Numbered from the stretch's first letter, positions 32,372-41,124 are shown. The stretch is 42,819 nucleotides of DNA from CAZNGF01 sp964572855 (GCA_964572855.1 CAZNGF010000015.1:1-42819), one strand, 5' to 3'. Translations and numbers: made by a program. Notes: generated from the letters alone by a model not told the origin.

Positions 32372-33919
32372 TTACGGCAGGGCGGCGAAGAAGGCGCGCC
32401 CGCCGCGCATCAGGGTCAGCACGACCCGGTCGTCATCTTGCAGTTGGCCGGCGAGTTCGTTCCACGCGGCCGCCGAGCTCACGCGCTGGCGGTTGACCTC
32501 CAGCAGCACGTCGCCCTGCTGCGGGCGCGGCTGGGCCTGCGCGGCCCGGCTGCCGGGCTCGACGCCCGCGATCACGAGGCCCTCGTCGACCGGGAGGTCC
32601 ATCTGTTCGGCCATGTCCGGGGTCAGCGTCTGCAGCCGGAGCCCGAACTTCTCGACCGGCTCGTCCGTCTGCGTCGGCGCGTTTGAGACCTCGCCGTCGG
32701 CGGGGCGCTGGCCCAGCGTGACCTCGAGCTGGAGCGGCTGGCCATCCCGCACCACCGAGAGCGTCACGGTCTCGCCCACCGCGCGGAACATGATGGCCTC
32801 CTGTAGCGCGCTCACGTCGCCGACCGCGGCCTCGTTCACGCGGGTGATCACGTCGCCCCGCTGCAGCACGTCCTCGGCGGGCGCGCCCCGGATCACGTCG
32901 CTCACCAGCACGCCCTGGCCGGTAGAAACGCCGAATTGCTGTGCCAAGTTCTGGTCCACGTCCTGGATGTAGACGCCCAGCCAGGCACGGGTGACCCGCC
33001 CGTCGCGCACGAGCTGGCCCAGCACGCGCTCGACCTCGTTCACGCTGATGGCGAAGTTCAAGCCTTCCGCGTCCGAGGCGATCAGCGTGTTCATCCCGAC
33101 CACGCGGCCGCGGGCGTCCACCAGCGGGCCGCCCGAGTTGCCGGGGTTGATGGCCGCGTCCGTCTGGATCAGCGAGCGGAAGGTGCCCGCGCCCTGCGGG
33201 TTGTTCACCTGGCGGCCCAGCGCGCTCACGATGCCGGAGGTGACCGTGTGGCTCAGCCCCAGCGGGTTGCCGATGGCCACCACCCAGTCGCCGATCTCGA
33301 GCCCGTCGGAGTCGCCCAGCGGGACCGTGGGCACCTCTCGGTCCTTGAAGTCGTGCACGCGCACGACGGCTACGTCGATGCGGGCGTCGGAGCCGATCAC
33401 CTCGCCGGTGAACTCCCAGCCCTGCTGGGTCGTGATGCGGATCTGATCCGCCCCGTCCACCACGTGGTGGTTGGTCAGCAGCAGCGTCTGGCCCTCGAAG
33501 TCGATGAAGAAGCCCGAGCCCACACCCTGGGTCTGGCGCTCTTGGTCGAAGCGCTCGTTGAACTGGTCGAACAGGTCGTTCAGCGGCGAGTTGGGGTCGT
33601 TGAAGTAAAAGCGCATGTTTCCGCCAAACGGGCTGCGCTGGCGCACGGTGCGCGTGACGTCGATCTGGACCACGGCCGGCGCGGCACCCCGGATGGCGGA
33701 CTTGACCGCGCTCTGGCCCGAGGCCGCGATCAGGTTTTGCACGGTTTCGTCGCTCAGTTGCGACAGGTCCAGCGAGCCGACCGTCTCCATGGTCTGGCTC
33801 GCGCTCTGCGGCTGTGCGGGCTGGGCCACCCCCAGCGAGGCGAGCCCGCCGGCCAGCGTCCACAGCAGGCCGCCGAACAGGATCAGCGCGAGCGTCGTCA
33901 TCAGAATCCTTTGCTTCAT
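32372..33919 (-). CDS. HtrA/DegP-type serine protease with two PDZ domains
   Basis: A 515-residue protease. Residues 7-32 form a signal peptide or anchor. The trypsin-like domain (about 75-300) has the catalytic triad H152 (TNHHVV), D182 (RIDVAVV) and S262 (NPGNSGGP). Two PDZ domains follow, about 310-400 (WLGVYIQDVDQNLAQQFGV) and about 415-510. A loop rich in Phe, Asp and Asn before the core (PFGGNMRFYFNDPNSP) resembles the LA loop of DegP. It removes misfolded proteins outside the cytoplasm. Its ATG has AAAGGAGGAGG upstream. It lies directly downstream of a two-component pair and carries an 11-bp repeat operator at its promoter. Confidence 0.94.
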   Translation of the reverse strand: MKQRILMTTLALILFGGLLWTLAGGLASLGVAQPAQPQSASQTMETVGSLDLSQLSDETVQNLIAASGQSAVKSAIRGAAPAVVQIDVTRTVRQRSPFGGNMRFYFNDPNSPLNDLFDQFNERFDQERQTQGVGSGFFIDFEGQTLLLTNHHVVDGADQIRITTQQGWEFTGEVIGSDARIDVAVVRVHDFKDREVPTVPLGDSDGLEIGDWVVAIGNPLGLSHTVTSGIVSALGRQVNNPQGAGTFRSLIQTDAAINPGNSGGPLVDARGRVVGMNTLIASDAEGLNFAISVNEVERVLGQLVRDGRVTRAWLGVYIQDVDQNLAQQFGVSTGQGVLVSDVIRGAPAEDVLQRGDVITRVNEAAVGDVSALQEAIMFRAVGETVTLSVVRDGQPLQLEVTLGQRPADGEVSNAPTQTDEPVEKFGLRLQTLTPDMAEQMDLPVDEGLVIAGVEPGSRAAQAQPRPQQGDVLLEVNRQRVSSAAAWNELAGQLQDDDRVVLTLMRGGRAFFAALP

Positions 33920-34029
33920 AGCCTCCTCCTTTCGTGCGCGTCCATCAGGGAGGGCCCTCCAGCGGGCTTAGGGGGAAGGATCCGCTGGAGGGCCGCTTTG
34001 TTGCTCGGGCGCATTTGGGGTTCGTTCAT
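33916..34029 (-). CDS. Possible 37-residue leader peptide of htrA
   Basis: A 37-codon frame starts eight nt after the htrA -10 box, so it would be read from a nearly leaderless message. Its TGA stop overlaps the htrA ATG (ATGA). The product, MNEPQMRPSNKAALQRI then a Pro/Gly-rich part ending AHERRRL, is basic and has no known match. The frame runs across a stable 13-bp hairpin, so ribosomes on it could open or hide the htrA ribosome site, as in attenuation. It could equally be a chance frame. Confidence 0.35.
   Translation of the reverse strand: MNEPQMRPSNKAALQRILPPKPAGGPSLMDAHERRRL
33953..33994 (-). other. Stable hairpin in the htrA leader
   Basis: Perfect 13-bp arms (GGCCCTCCAGCGG at 33953-33965 and its complement at 33982-33994) with a 16-nt loop. 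It lies between the htrA promoter and its ribosome site, with no T-run on the minus strand, so it is more likely a leader structure than a terminator. Confidence 0.55.
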
Positions 34030-34037
34030 GTGCCCCC

Positions 34038-34043
34038 AGTATA
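34038..34043 (-). promoter_or_regulatory. htrA -10 box
   Basis: TATACT on the minus strand, about 119 nt before the htrA ATG. The position expected for -35 holds ACCCTG inside the adjacent repeat array rather than a consensus hexamer, as in activator-dependent promoters. Confidence 0.6.
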
Positions 34044-34047
34044 GGGG

Positions 34048-34080
34048 GCCAACCTTAAGCCAGGGTTAACCCGAGATTAA
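34048..34080 (-). promoter_or_regulatory. Three tandem 11-bp operator repeats upstream of htrA
   Basis: On the minus strand the sequence reads as three adjoining 11-mers: TTAATCTCGGG, TTAACCCTGGC and TTAAGGTTGGC. All begin TTAA and have GG at positions 9-10. An 11-bp direct-repeat period is the usual binding pattern of OmpR/PhoB-family regulators. The array ends four nt above the -10 box, and the OmpR-type regulator is encoded just upstream, so it is the likely binder. Confidence 0.6.
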
Positions 34081-34086
34081 AATCCG

Positions 34087-35559
34087 CTAATCTCGAGAAA
34101 AAGCCGACTGGGCAGGCGATGGCGGCGTCGGCGCGTTGGCCCGGCGGGGGAGGGTGACGCGGAAACGCGTGCCCGCGTTCGGCCGGCTGTCGACGTCGAT
34201 CGCGCCGCCGTGGGCCAGCGCGATCGAGTGCGCGATCGAGAGCCCCAACCCCGTGCCGCCCAGCGCGCGGGAGCGGGCTTTGTCCACGCGGTAGAAGCGC
34301 TCGAACAGGTGCGGCAGATGCGCCTCGGGGATGCCGGGGCCGGTGTCGACCACCTCGAGCCACGCGCCGTCGTCGTCCGCGCCCGAGGCGAGCCGGACGC
34401 GCCCGCCCTCGGGCGTGTACTTGACCGCGTTTTCGACCAGGATGAAGGCGAGCTGCTCCAACAGCTCGGGGTCGCCGCGGGTCGCGGCGGGTCCGAGCTC
34501 CTCAAGCGCGAGGTGGAGCCCCTTTTCCCCGGCCAACGTGCCGAGCTTGTCGATCACGCGGCGGCCCACGGCGTCGAGCCCGACGTCGCCCCACTGCACG
34601 GGCAGCTCACCCGCGTCGCTCTGGGCCAGAAACAGCAGCCGCTCGGCCATGCGGCTCAGGCGCTGGGTCTCGTCCAGCGCGCTTTCGAGCGCGTCGCGGT
34701 ACTCTTCGGGGCTGCGCCCGCGCCGCAGCGCGACCTCGAGCTCGGCCCGCATGGCCGCCAGCGGCGTGCGCAGCTCGTGCGAGGCGTCGCCGATGAAGCG
34801 TTGCTGGTTGCGGAACGAGCGTTCCAGTCGGTCGAACAGGTCGTTGAGCGTGGTGGCCAGCCGGCCCAGCTCGTCGTCGGGCTTGGCCACCGGCAGGCGG
34901 CGGTTGAGGTTGCGGCTCGAGATCTCGCGGGCGCCGGCGTTCATGTGGGAGAGCGGCTTCAAAAGCCGGTCGGCCAAAAACACCCCGCCCAGGCTCGTGA
35001 CCGCGAGGGTCAGCGGGACGATGATCCAGAGCCAGAAGCGGAGCTGGCGCATGGTCTCCTGCACGCCCCGCAGCGGCACGGCCACCTGCAGCCAGCCCAC
35101 CACGGGCCCGTTCCCCAGGAAGCGGTAGGGCTGGGTGGAAAGCCGGAGCTGCGCGCCCTGCCACGCGACGTCCTCGATGCGCCCCCCCCCCTGCAGCGCG
35201 GCCCGTTGGGCGTCCTCCCCCAGCGGGAGGGCCGCGCCGCTCAGGTTCTCCGAGCGCAGCAGCACCTGACCCGAGAGCAGCACGACCTGATAGAAGACCT
35301 CCTCGCGCACCGGGAACTCGTCGGGCTCAAACAGGTCGAGCGAGGAGAACGTGATGCGCCCGCCCAGGCGGCTGGCCACGATCTCGGCCGTGGCCGCCAG
35401 CCCCGAGTCCAGCTCGCGGGCCTGGTTGATCTGGATGGCCTGGTAGAGCGCGACGGCGAAGGCCAGCAGGATCACGCCCAGCACGGCCACGTACCAGAGC
35501 GTGAGTCGCAGGCGCAGCGAGCTCGGGATGAACTTAATCCGCCTCGTCCCGGAGGACAT
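34087..35559 (-). CDS. Sensor histidine kinase
   Basis: A 490-residue membrane kinase. Two membrane segments (about 18-38 and 175-197) bracket an extracytoplasmic sensor region of about 135 residues. A HAMP domain follows (ADRLLKPLSHMNAGAREISSRNLNRRLP). The dimerisation helix has the phosphorylated His in DASHELRTPLAAMR (H261), and the ATPase domain has N box LVENAVKYTPEGG, G1 DTGPGIP, F box and G2 GGTGLGLSIAHSI. The chosen ATG (35559) overlaps the regulator's 3' end by 26 nt and follows a G-rich site, so the pair is translated together. With htrA next in line it probably senses envelope stress; the signal itself is unknown. Confidence 0.93.
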   Translation of the reverse strand: MSSGTRRIKFIPSSLRLRLTLWYVAVLGVILLAFAVALYQAIQINQARELDSGLAATAEIVASRLGGRITFSSLDLFEPDEFPVREEVFYQVVLLSGQVLLRSENLSGAALPLGEDAQRAALQGGGRIEDVAWQGAQLRLSTQPYRFLGNGPVVGWLQVAVPLRGVQETMRQLRFWLWIIVPLTLAVTSLGGVFLADRLLKPLSHMNAGAREISSRNLNRRLPVAKPDDELGRLATTLNDLFDRLERSFRNQQRFIGDASHELRTPLAAMRAELEVALRRGRSPEEYRDALESALDETQRLSRMAERLLFLAQSDAGELPVQWGDVGLDAVGRRVIDKLGTLAGEKGLHLALEELGPAATRGDPELLEQLAFILVENAVKYTPEGGRVRLASGADDDGAWLEVVDTGPGIPEAHLPHLFERFYRVDKARSRALGGTGLGLSIAHSIALAHGGAIDVDSRPNAGTRFRVTLPRRANAPTPPSPAQSAFSRD

Positions 35560-36211
35560 AGCCCACCCCCCGCACGGTGTGCAACAGCTTGCGCTCGGAC
35601 CCCTTATCAATTTTTTCGCGCAGGTGGTGGACGTAGACGTCGATGACGTTGGTGAGCGTGTCGAACTCGCCCCAGACGCGCTCGCTCAGCAGCGTGCGGC
35701 TCAGCACGCGGTTCGGGTTGCGCATGAAGTACTCCAGCAGCGCGAACTCCTTGGGCGAGAGCTCGATGGGCTCGCCCGCGCGCTGGGCCGTGCGCGTGGC
35801 GGGGTCGAGCTCGAGGTCGGCCACCCGCAGCGGCTTGAGCTCGGGGACGGCGCTGCCGCGGCGCAGCAGCGCCCGCACGCGCGCCAGCAGCTCCTCGAAG
35901 GCAAATGGTTTGGTCAGGTAGTCGTCCGCGCCGCTGTCCAGGCCGCGCACGCGGTCCCCCACGGCGTCCTTGGCGGTCAGCAGCAGCACGGGTGTGCTCT
36001 TCCCCTCGGCCCGCAGCGTACGCAGCACGTCCACCCCGGGCAGACCCGGCAGCATCCAGTCCAGCACGACCAGGTCGTAGTCGGCCGCGCGCGCTTGCGC
36101 GAGCGCCGCCTCGCCGTCGTGGGCCACGTCGACGGCGTATTGCTCTTCCTGAAGCCCCTTTTGCAGGGCCTTGGCCATTTTGGGCTCGTCCTCGACGACC
36201 AGGATGCGCAT
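35534..36211 (-). CDS. OmpR-family response regulator
   Basis: A 225-residue regulator. The receiver domain (1-118) has the acidic pocket (E7, D8), phosphoacceptor D51 (LVVLDWMLPG), T79 and K101 (YLTKPF). The winged-helix DNA-binding domain (about 125-222) shows LSPKEFALLEYFMRNPNRVLSRTLLSERVWG, DVYVHHLREKID and LHTVRGVGYVL, all typical of OmpR/PhoB. GAGGAG precedes the ATG; upstream in-frame extension is not supported. It overlaps the kinase gene. The TTAA 11-bp repeats before htrA fit its expected recognition pattern, so htrA is the best candidate target. Confidence 0.95.
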   Translation of the reverse strand: MRILVVEDEPKMAKALQKGLQEEQYAVDVAHDGEAALAQARAADYDLVVLDWMLPGLPGVDVLRTLRAEGKSTPVLLLTAKDAVGDRVRGLDSGADDYLTKPFAFEELLARVRALLRRGSAVPELKPLRVADLELDPATRTAQRAGEPIELSPKEFALLEYFMRNPNRVLSRTLLSERVWGEFDTLTNVIDVYVHHLREKIDKGSERKLLHTVRGVGYVLRDEAD

Positions 36212-36350
36212 ACGAGCTCCTCGTGCGATTCGAATCCCTCCAAGCATCCGCCTGCGAGGGGGGCGATTCAAGCTTGAGGGGCGCGAGCACGCGCCGAGCC
36301 ATTCAAGGGCGGTAGCAACTGAGGGGGAAGCGCGCGGCGGGTCCTGTCTG

Positions 36351-37535
36351 CTACGCCTTGAGCACCTCGAGTCCGGGCAGCGTCCCCCGGCCCACGAACT
36401 CGACCGAGGCGCCCCCGCCGGTGGAGACGTAGACGCGCTCGCTCTCGATCCCGGCGCGCGCGAAGGCCGCACCGGTCTCGCCGCCGCCGATGACGGCAAA
36501 CGCCCCGGAGTCGGCCACGGCACGCGCCAGCTCGAGCGTGCCCTTGTCGAAGGGCGCAAACTCGAACGCGCCCATGGGGCCGGCCCAGAACACCGTTTCG
36601 GCCCCCTGCAGCCGGCGCCGGAAGTCGCGGGCCGTCTCGGGCCCGATGTCGAAGCCGGCCAGGTCGTCCGGGATGCGGTCGGCACGCGTGATGGCCGGGC
36701 GGACGCCTTCCTCGAGTCGCTCGGCCGCCTGCACGTCCGAAGGGAGCACGACCGTCGCGCCGCGCTCGTAGGCCGCCTTGACGAAGCGCTTGGCTTCTTC
36801 CATCAGGTCGTCGGCCACGATCGATCGTCCCACCGAGGCGCCGCGCGCGGCCAGGAAGGTGAAGGCCACGCCGCCGCCGATCAAAAAGGTGTCCACGCGG
36901 CCCAGAAGGTCGAACAGGCCGCCGACCTTTTCTTCCGCTTTCTTGCCGCCCACCAGGGCCACGAACGGGTGCGCGGGGTCGTCTATCAGCTTGCCCAACT
37001 GCTCGACCTCTTGCTGGATCAGCAGTCCCGCCGCCGAGGGCAGGTGTTGCGTGACCGCGTGCGTCGAGGCGTGCGCGCGGTGCACGCTGCCGAAGGCGTC
37101 CTGCACGAACAGGTCGAACGGCTCGGCCAGTTGGCGGGCGAACTCGGGGTCGTCCTGCTTCTCGCCGGGGTGGAAGCGCAGGTTTTCGAGCAGCGCGACC
37201 TCGCCCGGCTCCATCGAGCGAACCGCCGCGGCCACCTCGTCCCCGACGCAGTCGGGCAGCGCTTGGACGGACTGGCCGAGTAGCTTGCCCAAGCGCTCGG
37301 CCACGGGCGCCAGGCGCAACCGGTCGTCGACGCCCTTGGGCCGGCCCAGGTGCGAGCAGAGCGCCACGGTCGCGCCCCGGTCCAGCAGCTCTCGCACGGT
37401 GGGCAGCGAAGCGCGCACGCGCCCGTCGTCGAGCACGGCCCCGTCTTGTAGCGGGACGTTGAAGTCGACGCGCACCAGGACGCGCTTGTCGCGCACGTCC
37501 ATGTCCTGCAGGCGGCGCAATGAGTCGGGCGTCAA
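36351..37535 (-). CDS. pgk: Phosphoglycerate kinase
   Basis: A 394-residue glycolytic enzyme converting 1,3-bisphosphoglycerate and ADP to 3-phosphoglycerate and ATP. The N-domain signature KRVLVRVDFNVPLQDG, the substrate loop CSHLGRPKG, the nucleotide-domain ALVGGKKAEEKVG and the Gly-rich end (VIGGGETGAAFA, STGGGASVEFV) are all intact. It starts at TTG five nt after GGGAGG. It follows the bifunctional-nuclease-family gene by 33 nt and is probably transcribed with it from the strong promoter at 38104-38133. A short GGCGCG-AGCA-CGCGCC hairpin (36280-36295) downstream might help end the transcript. Confidence 0.96.
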   Translation of the reverse strand: MTPDSLRRLQDMDVRDKRVLVRVDFNVPLQDGAVLDDGRVRASLPTVRELLDRGATVALCSHLGRPKGVDDRLRLAPVAERLGKLLGQSVQALPDCVGDEVAAAVRSMEPGEVALLENLRFHPGEKQDDPEFARQLAEPFDLFVQDAFGSVHRAHASTHAVTQHLPSAAGLLIQQEVEQLGKLIDDPAHPFVALVGGKKAEEKVGGLFDLLGRVDTFLIGGGVAFTFLAARGASVGRSIVADDLMEEAKRFVKAAYERGATVVLPSDVQAAERLEEGVRPAITRADRIPDDLAGFDIGPETARDFRRRLQGAETVFWAGPMGAFEFAPFDKGTLELARAVADSGAFAVIGGGETGAAFARAGIESERVYVSTGGGASVEFVGRGTLPGLEVLKA

Positions 37536-37568
37536 GAGGTCCTCCCGTAACTGTCTTGGACGGAGCGC

Positions 37569-38069
37569 TTAGGAGATGAACTTCTTGAAGTCGGAGATGT
37601 TCATCTCGCCCTCGACGAACTGGGCGAACTCCTGGGTCTTCTCCTCGCCGCCCTCCTCCTCGTCCTCGGGCAGGTCGATGGCCGCGTTGTCGAACACCTC
37701 GTCGGCCACGAAGATCGGGCACTCGGTGCGCACCGCCAGCGCGACCGAGTCGGAGGGGCGGGCGTCGATCTCGTGCACGACGTCGTCGAGGTCGCGCATG
37801 TAGATCGTGGCGTAATAAACGGAATCATGAAGGCTGTCGATGACGATCTTTTCGAGCTCGCCGCCCAGCGAGGCGATCAGGTTCTTGAGCAGGTCGTGGG
37901 TCAGCGGGCGGGGGAACTCCTTCTCTTGAAGTCCGTAGGCGATGGCCGTCGCTTCCGGGTTGCCGATCCACACCGGGACGACCTTCCCGGTCTCCGCATC
38001 TTGCAGGAGGACCACCGGGGTCTTTTGGACGTAGTCCATCAACAACGCCTTGACTTCCACTTTGCGCAT
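37569..38069 (-). CDS. Bifunctional nuclease (BFN/DUF151) family protein
   Basis: A 166-residue protein of the DUF151 family: RKVEVKALLMDYVQKTPVVLLQDAETGKVVPVWIGNPEATAIAYGLQ, then RPLTHDLLKNLIASLGGELEKIVIDSLHDSVYYATIYM and the core EIDARPSDSVALAVRTECPIFVADEVF. Plant relatives show DNase/RNase activity; bacterial members are common but little studied. The C-terminus has the acidic UvrB-like segment seen in longer members (EEEGGEEKTQEFAQFVEGEMNISDFKKFIS). AAGGAGGT precedes the ATG. It leads the operon with pgk. Confidence 0.93.
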   Translation of the reverse strand: MRKVEVKALLMDYVQKTPVVLLQDAETGKVVPVWIGNPEATAIAYGLQEKEFPRPLTHDLLKNLIASLGGELEKIVIDSLHDSVYYATIYMRDLDDVVHEIDARPSDSVALAVRTECPIFVADEVFDNAAIDLPEDEEEGGEEKTQEFAQFVEGEMNISDFKKFIS

Positions 38070-38103
38070 GGGGAAGGACCTCCTTCGCGCAGGTTCAGGG
38101 GCC

Positions 38104-38133
38104 ATTATCTGAGGGGGCCAGGGCGCTTGTCAA
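38104..38133 (-). promoter_or_regulatory. Promoter of the BFN-pgk operon
   Basis: On the minus strand a perfect TTGACA (38128-38133) and GATAAT (38104-38109) are 18 nt apart, about 35 nt before the BFN start codon. Confidence 0.75.
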
Positions 38134-38257
38134 GTCGCTTTGTCCCGCTTTGCCCGTTCGCGTTCGGGCCTCCGGGGGCGGCGAGGCCGTTGGGCACCCT
38201 TGTGTCGCGGGCCGCGCCCCGTTCATGAAAAACGCGTGAAACGGTCGTGCTCCCCGC

Positions 38258-38641
38258 TCAAAGCCGGTCGAGCCACTCGGCCTCGATGCGCTCGAGCTCG
38301 TCCTCGTCGAGCCCGAAGTAGTGGCCGACCTCGTGCAGCACGGTTTGCTGGATCTGGCGGCGCACCTCGTCCCGGTTCCGGCAGATGGATTCGATGTTGC
38401 GCTGGTAGAGCGTGATTACGTCGGGCTGCATCACGGTCTGCCACACCGTGCGCTCCGGCAGCGGGACGCCCTGGTAGAGCCCGAGCAGCATCGAACCGAA
38501 CTCGGTCTGGACCTCGGGGTCGGGCACGTCCTCCACGACAAACAGCACGTTGTCGATGCGGTCGCCGAAAAACGGGGGAAGCGAATCCACCGTCTCGGCC
38601 ATCCAGCGCTCGAACGTCTCGCGGCCGACGCGGGCGGCCAT
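38258..38641 (-). CDS. Zincin-like metallopeptidase family protein
   Basis: A 127-residue member of the possible zinc metallopeptidase group PF06262. The motif VLHEVGHYFGLDEDEL holds H103, E104, H107 and a nearby Asp (D112) as the likely zinc site. ITLYQRNIESICRNRDEVRRQIQQT before it is typical of the family. Its ATG overlaps the topA stop by one base (TGATG), so it is translated after topA. Its biological substrate is unknown. Confidence 0.9.
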   Translation of the reverse strand: MAARVGRETFERWMAETVDSLPPFFGDRIDNVLFVVEDVPDPEVQTEFGSMLLGLYQGVPLPERTVWQTVMQPDVITLYQRNIESICRNRDEVRRQIQQTVLHEVGHYFGLDEDELERIEAEWLDRL

Positions 38642-40917
38642 CAGCCTTCCGGCTCCGGGGCGGCTTCGACGTGGCCGCAGGCCTTGTTGGTGCAGGCCAA
38701 TTGGTCGTCCTGGGCCACCAGCACGCCCTCGTCGCAATCGGGGCAGGGTTTGATCGGCTCGGCGTTGGTCGTGAAAGTGCAGGCCGGGTACTGGCTGCAG
38801 CCCCAGAAGCGCTGGCGTCGTTTCTTGGAAAAACGTTCGATCATGGGGCTGCCGCACAGCGGGCAGGGGGCTTCGGCCCGGACGGGCTCGGTGGTCTTGC
38901 ACTGCGGGTAGCGCGTGCAGCCCCAGAAGCGCCCGTAGGGCCCCTGTTTGATGGCCATGTCCGCGCCGCAGTTGGGGCACGGGCGCGTCTCCTGCAGAGC
39001 GTCCTCCTGGTGGCGCGCCTTGAGCCGTGCCTGCACCTTGACGTGCTTGGGTTCGTATTCGTAGTCGACGTCCTCGGGGAAGTCCACCGTCGTCTTGCAC
39101 TCCGGGTACTTGGAGCAGCCCAAAAAACGGCTCCCCTTCCAGAAGCGCACCTCCATGGGCGCGCCGCAGTTGGGGCAGTCGTAGTCGGTCAGCACGCGGA
39201 AGGCCAGCTTGCCCTCGTTGATGGCGGCCTGGACCTTGTCGAGCCGCTGCGAGAGCGGCTGGTAGAACTCGTTCAGGGCCTCGGCGCGCGTGAGCTCGCC
39301 GTCGGCGATCCTGTCCAGGTCCTGCTCCATCTGTGCCGTGAAGTCTGTCTGGACCGTGATCGGGAAGTAGTCCTTCAGGAAGTCGGTCGTGATGAAGCCG
39401 AGCAGCGTGGGTTGCAGGCTGCCCTTTTCCTTCACGACGTAGTTGCGGTCCTGGATGGTCGAGACGATCGCGGCGTAGGTGCTGGGCCGGCCGATGCCGT
39501 TGGCCTCCATCTCCTTGATGATGCTGGCCTCGCTGAAGCGTTTGGGCGGCTCGGTGAACTTCTGCTCGCCCTCGGCGCGTTGGAGGTGCAGCAGCTGGCC
39601 CTCGCTCAAGGCGGGCAGCTGCACGTCCTCGTCGGAGAGCGGCGGGAGCGGCAGCACCTTCATGAAGCCGTCGAAGCTGCAGCGGCTGCCCGAGGCGCGG
39701 AACTCGTAGTCCCCGGCGGTGACCTTGAGCTTGGTGCGCTCGTACTGGGCGTCGGCCATTTGCGTGGCCATGAAGCGGCGCCAGACGAGGTCGTAGAGCT
39801 TGAACTGGTCCTTCTCTAAGTATTGCTTGACCGAGTCGGGGGTGTAGTCCGGGTGCGTGGGGCGGATGGCCTCGTGGGCGTCCTGGCTCTTTTTCTTGTT
39901 CTTGAAGAACTTGGCTTCGGGCGAGAGGTACTTGTCGCCGTATTGCGCTTTGAGGTACTCGCGCGCCGGTTCGACGGCCTGCGGCGAGAGGCGCACCGAA
40001 TCCGTGCGCATGTAGGTGATCAGGCCCTCGGGGCCGTCCCCGAGCTCGATCCCCTCGTAGAGCTGCTGGGCCACGCGCATGGTGCGCTTGGGCGTGAAGC
40101 TCAGCTGCGAGGAGGCCGTCTGCTGCAGCGTGCTCGTGATGAAGGGCGTGGGCGGCGTGCGCCGCTGCGTGCTCCTTTTGACCTCCGCGACCTCGAAGGC
40201 CGCCGCCTCGAGCTCGGCGATGGCGCGGTCGGCCTCGCCCTTGTTCGGGACGTTTGGCTTCTTGCCCGCCACGCGCGTGAGCTGGGATCGGAAAGCCTCG
40301 GCCTCGGCTTGATCGCTCAGGTGGGCGTACAGGTTCCAGTACTCCTCGGGCACGAACGCCTGGATCTCGAGCTCGCGCTCGCAGATGACGCGAAGCGCCA
40401 CGGACTGCACGCGCCCGGCCGACAACCCTTCGAACTTGCTGCCCGCCAGCACCTTGGACAGCAGCGGGCTCACCAGGTAGCCCACCAGCCGATCCAGCAC
40501 GCGCCGTGCGCGCTGGGCCTCGACCTTCTGGAAGTCGATCTCGCCGGGCGCCTGGATGGCCTGCTGGATCACCGACTTGGTGATCTCGTTGAACACGACC
40601 CGCTGGTAGGGCTTGTCCTCGCCCCGCTTGCGCAGCGTCTCGTAGAGGTCGAAGGCGATGGCCTCGCCCTCGCGGTCGTTGTCGGTGGCCAGCACGATGA
40701 CGTCGGCGTCCTTGACGGCCTGGCGCAGCAGCTTGGCCTGCTTCTGGTTCGTGACCTCGAACTTGGCCTCGAAGTCGCGCTCCACGTCGACCCCCAGCTC
40801 CTTGGTCGGCAGGTCGCGGATGTGGCCCATCGAGGAGAGCACCTTGTAGCCCTTGCCCAGGTACTGCTCGATCGTGCGCGCCTTGGAGGGGGATTCCACA
40901 ATGACCAGATGGTTCAT
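38641..40917 (-). CDS. topA: DNA topoisomerase I
   Basis: A 758-residue type IA topoisomerase that relaxes negative supercoils. The Toprim domain begins HLVIVESPSKARTIEQYLG, and the metal-binding acids lie in ATDNDREGEAIAF. The DNA-cutting Tyr is Y302 in GLITYMRTDSVRLSP. RAGRVQ-type and hinge regions are intact (FEGLSAGRVQSVALRVI). The C-terminus carries four zinc-ribbon units: CPNCG...CSKYPEC, CPNCG...CTRYPQC, CPLCG...CSQYPAC and a diverged CPDCD...CTNKAC. Its start follows AAGGACGAG, with a good promoter upstream, and the zincin gene is coupled behind it. Confidence 0.97.
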   Translation of the reverse strand: MNHLVIVESPSKARTIEQYLGKGYKVLSSMGHIRDLPTKELGVDVERDFEAKFEVTNQKQAKLLRQAVKDADVIVLATDNDREGEAIAFDLYETLRKRGEDKPYQRVVFNEITKSVIQQAIQAPGEIDFQKVEAQRARRVLDRLVGYLVSPLLSKVLAGSKFEGLSAGRVQSVALRVICERELEIQAFVPEEYWNLYAHLSDQAEAEAFRSQLTRVAGKKPNVPNKGEADRAIAELEAAAFEVAEVKRSTQRRTPPTPFITSTLQQTASSQLSFTPKRTMRVAQQLYEGIELGDGPEGLITYMRTDSVRLSPQAVEPAREYLKAQYGDKYLSPEAKFFKNKKKSQDAHEAIRPTHPDYTPDSVKQYLEKDQFKLYDLVWRRFMATQMADAQYERTKLKVTAGDYEFRASGSRCSFDGFMKVLPLPPLSDEDVQLPALSEGQLLHLQRAEGEQKFTEPPKRFSEASIIKEMEANGIGRPSTYAAIVSTIQDRNYVVKEKGSLQPTLLGFITTDFLKDYFPITVQTDFTAQMEQDLDRIADGELTRAEALNEFYQPLSQRLDKVQAAINEGKLAFRVLTDYDCPNCGAPMEVRFWKGSRFLGCSKYPECKTTVDFPEDVDYEYEPKHVKVQARLKARHQEDALQETRPCPNCGADMAIKQGPYGRFWGCTRYPQCKTTEPVRAEAPCPLCGSPMIERFSKKRRQRFWGCSQYPACTFTTNAEPIKPCPDCDEGVLVAQDDQLACTNKACGHVEAAPEPEG

Positions 40918-40981
40918 GTCACTCGTCCTTATCGTCTAGATTCATTAAAACACACAACGTTCATACCCTCGTGTTTGCGTG

Positions 40982-41010
40982 ATTATAGGACGGCGCCCCG
41001 GAGGTCGCAA
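40982..41010 (-). promoter_or_regulatory. topA promoter
   Basis: On the minus strand TTGCGA (41005-41010) and consensus TATAAT (40982-40987) are exactly 17 nt apart, about 64 nt before the topA ATG. Confidence 0.72.
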
Positions 41011-41124
41011 CAACGGGTATCCGATAACCGGCTCTGGGTCGGCTTGTTCGTCGTCGACGTGGGGCCCGAGCGCGACGTTGACGTGCGGCGCGCCACTGGG
41101 GTGAAGGCCACTCTGGCATCCGAC

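Noticed and set aside
36280..36295. Terminator after pgk
   Set aside because: The GGCGCG/CGCGCC hairpin is only 6 bp and lacks a T-run; it is noted under pgk but not listed as a terminator.
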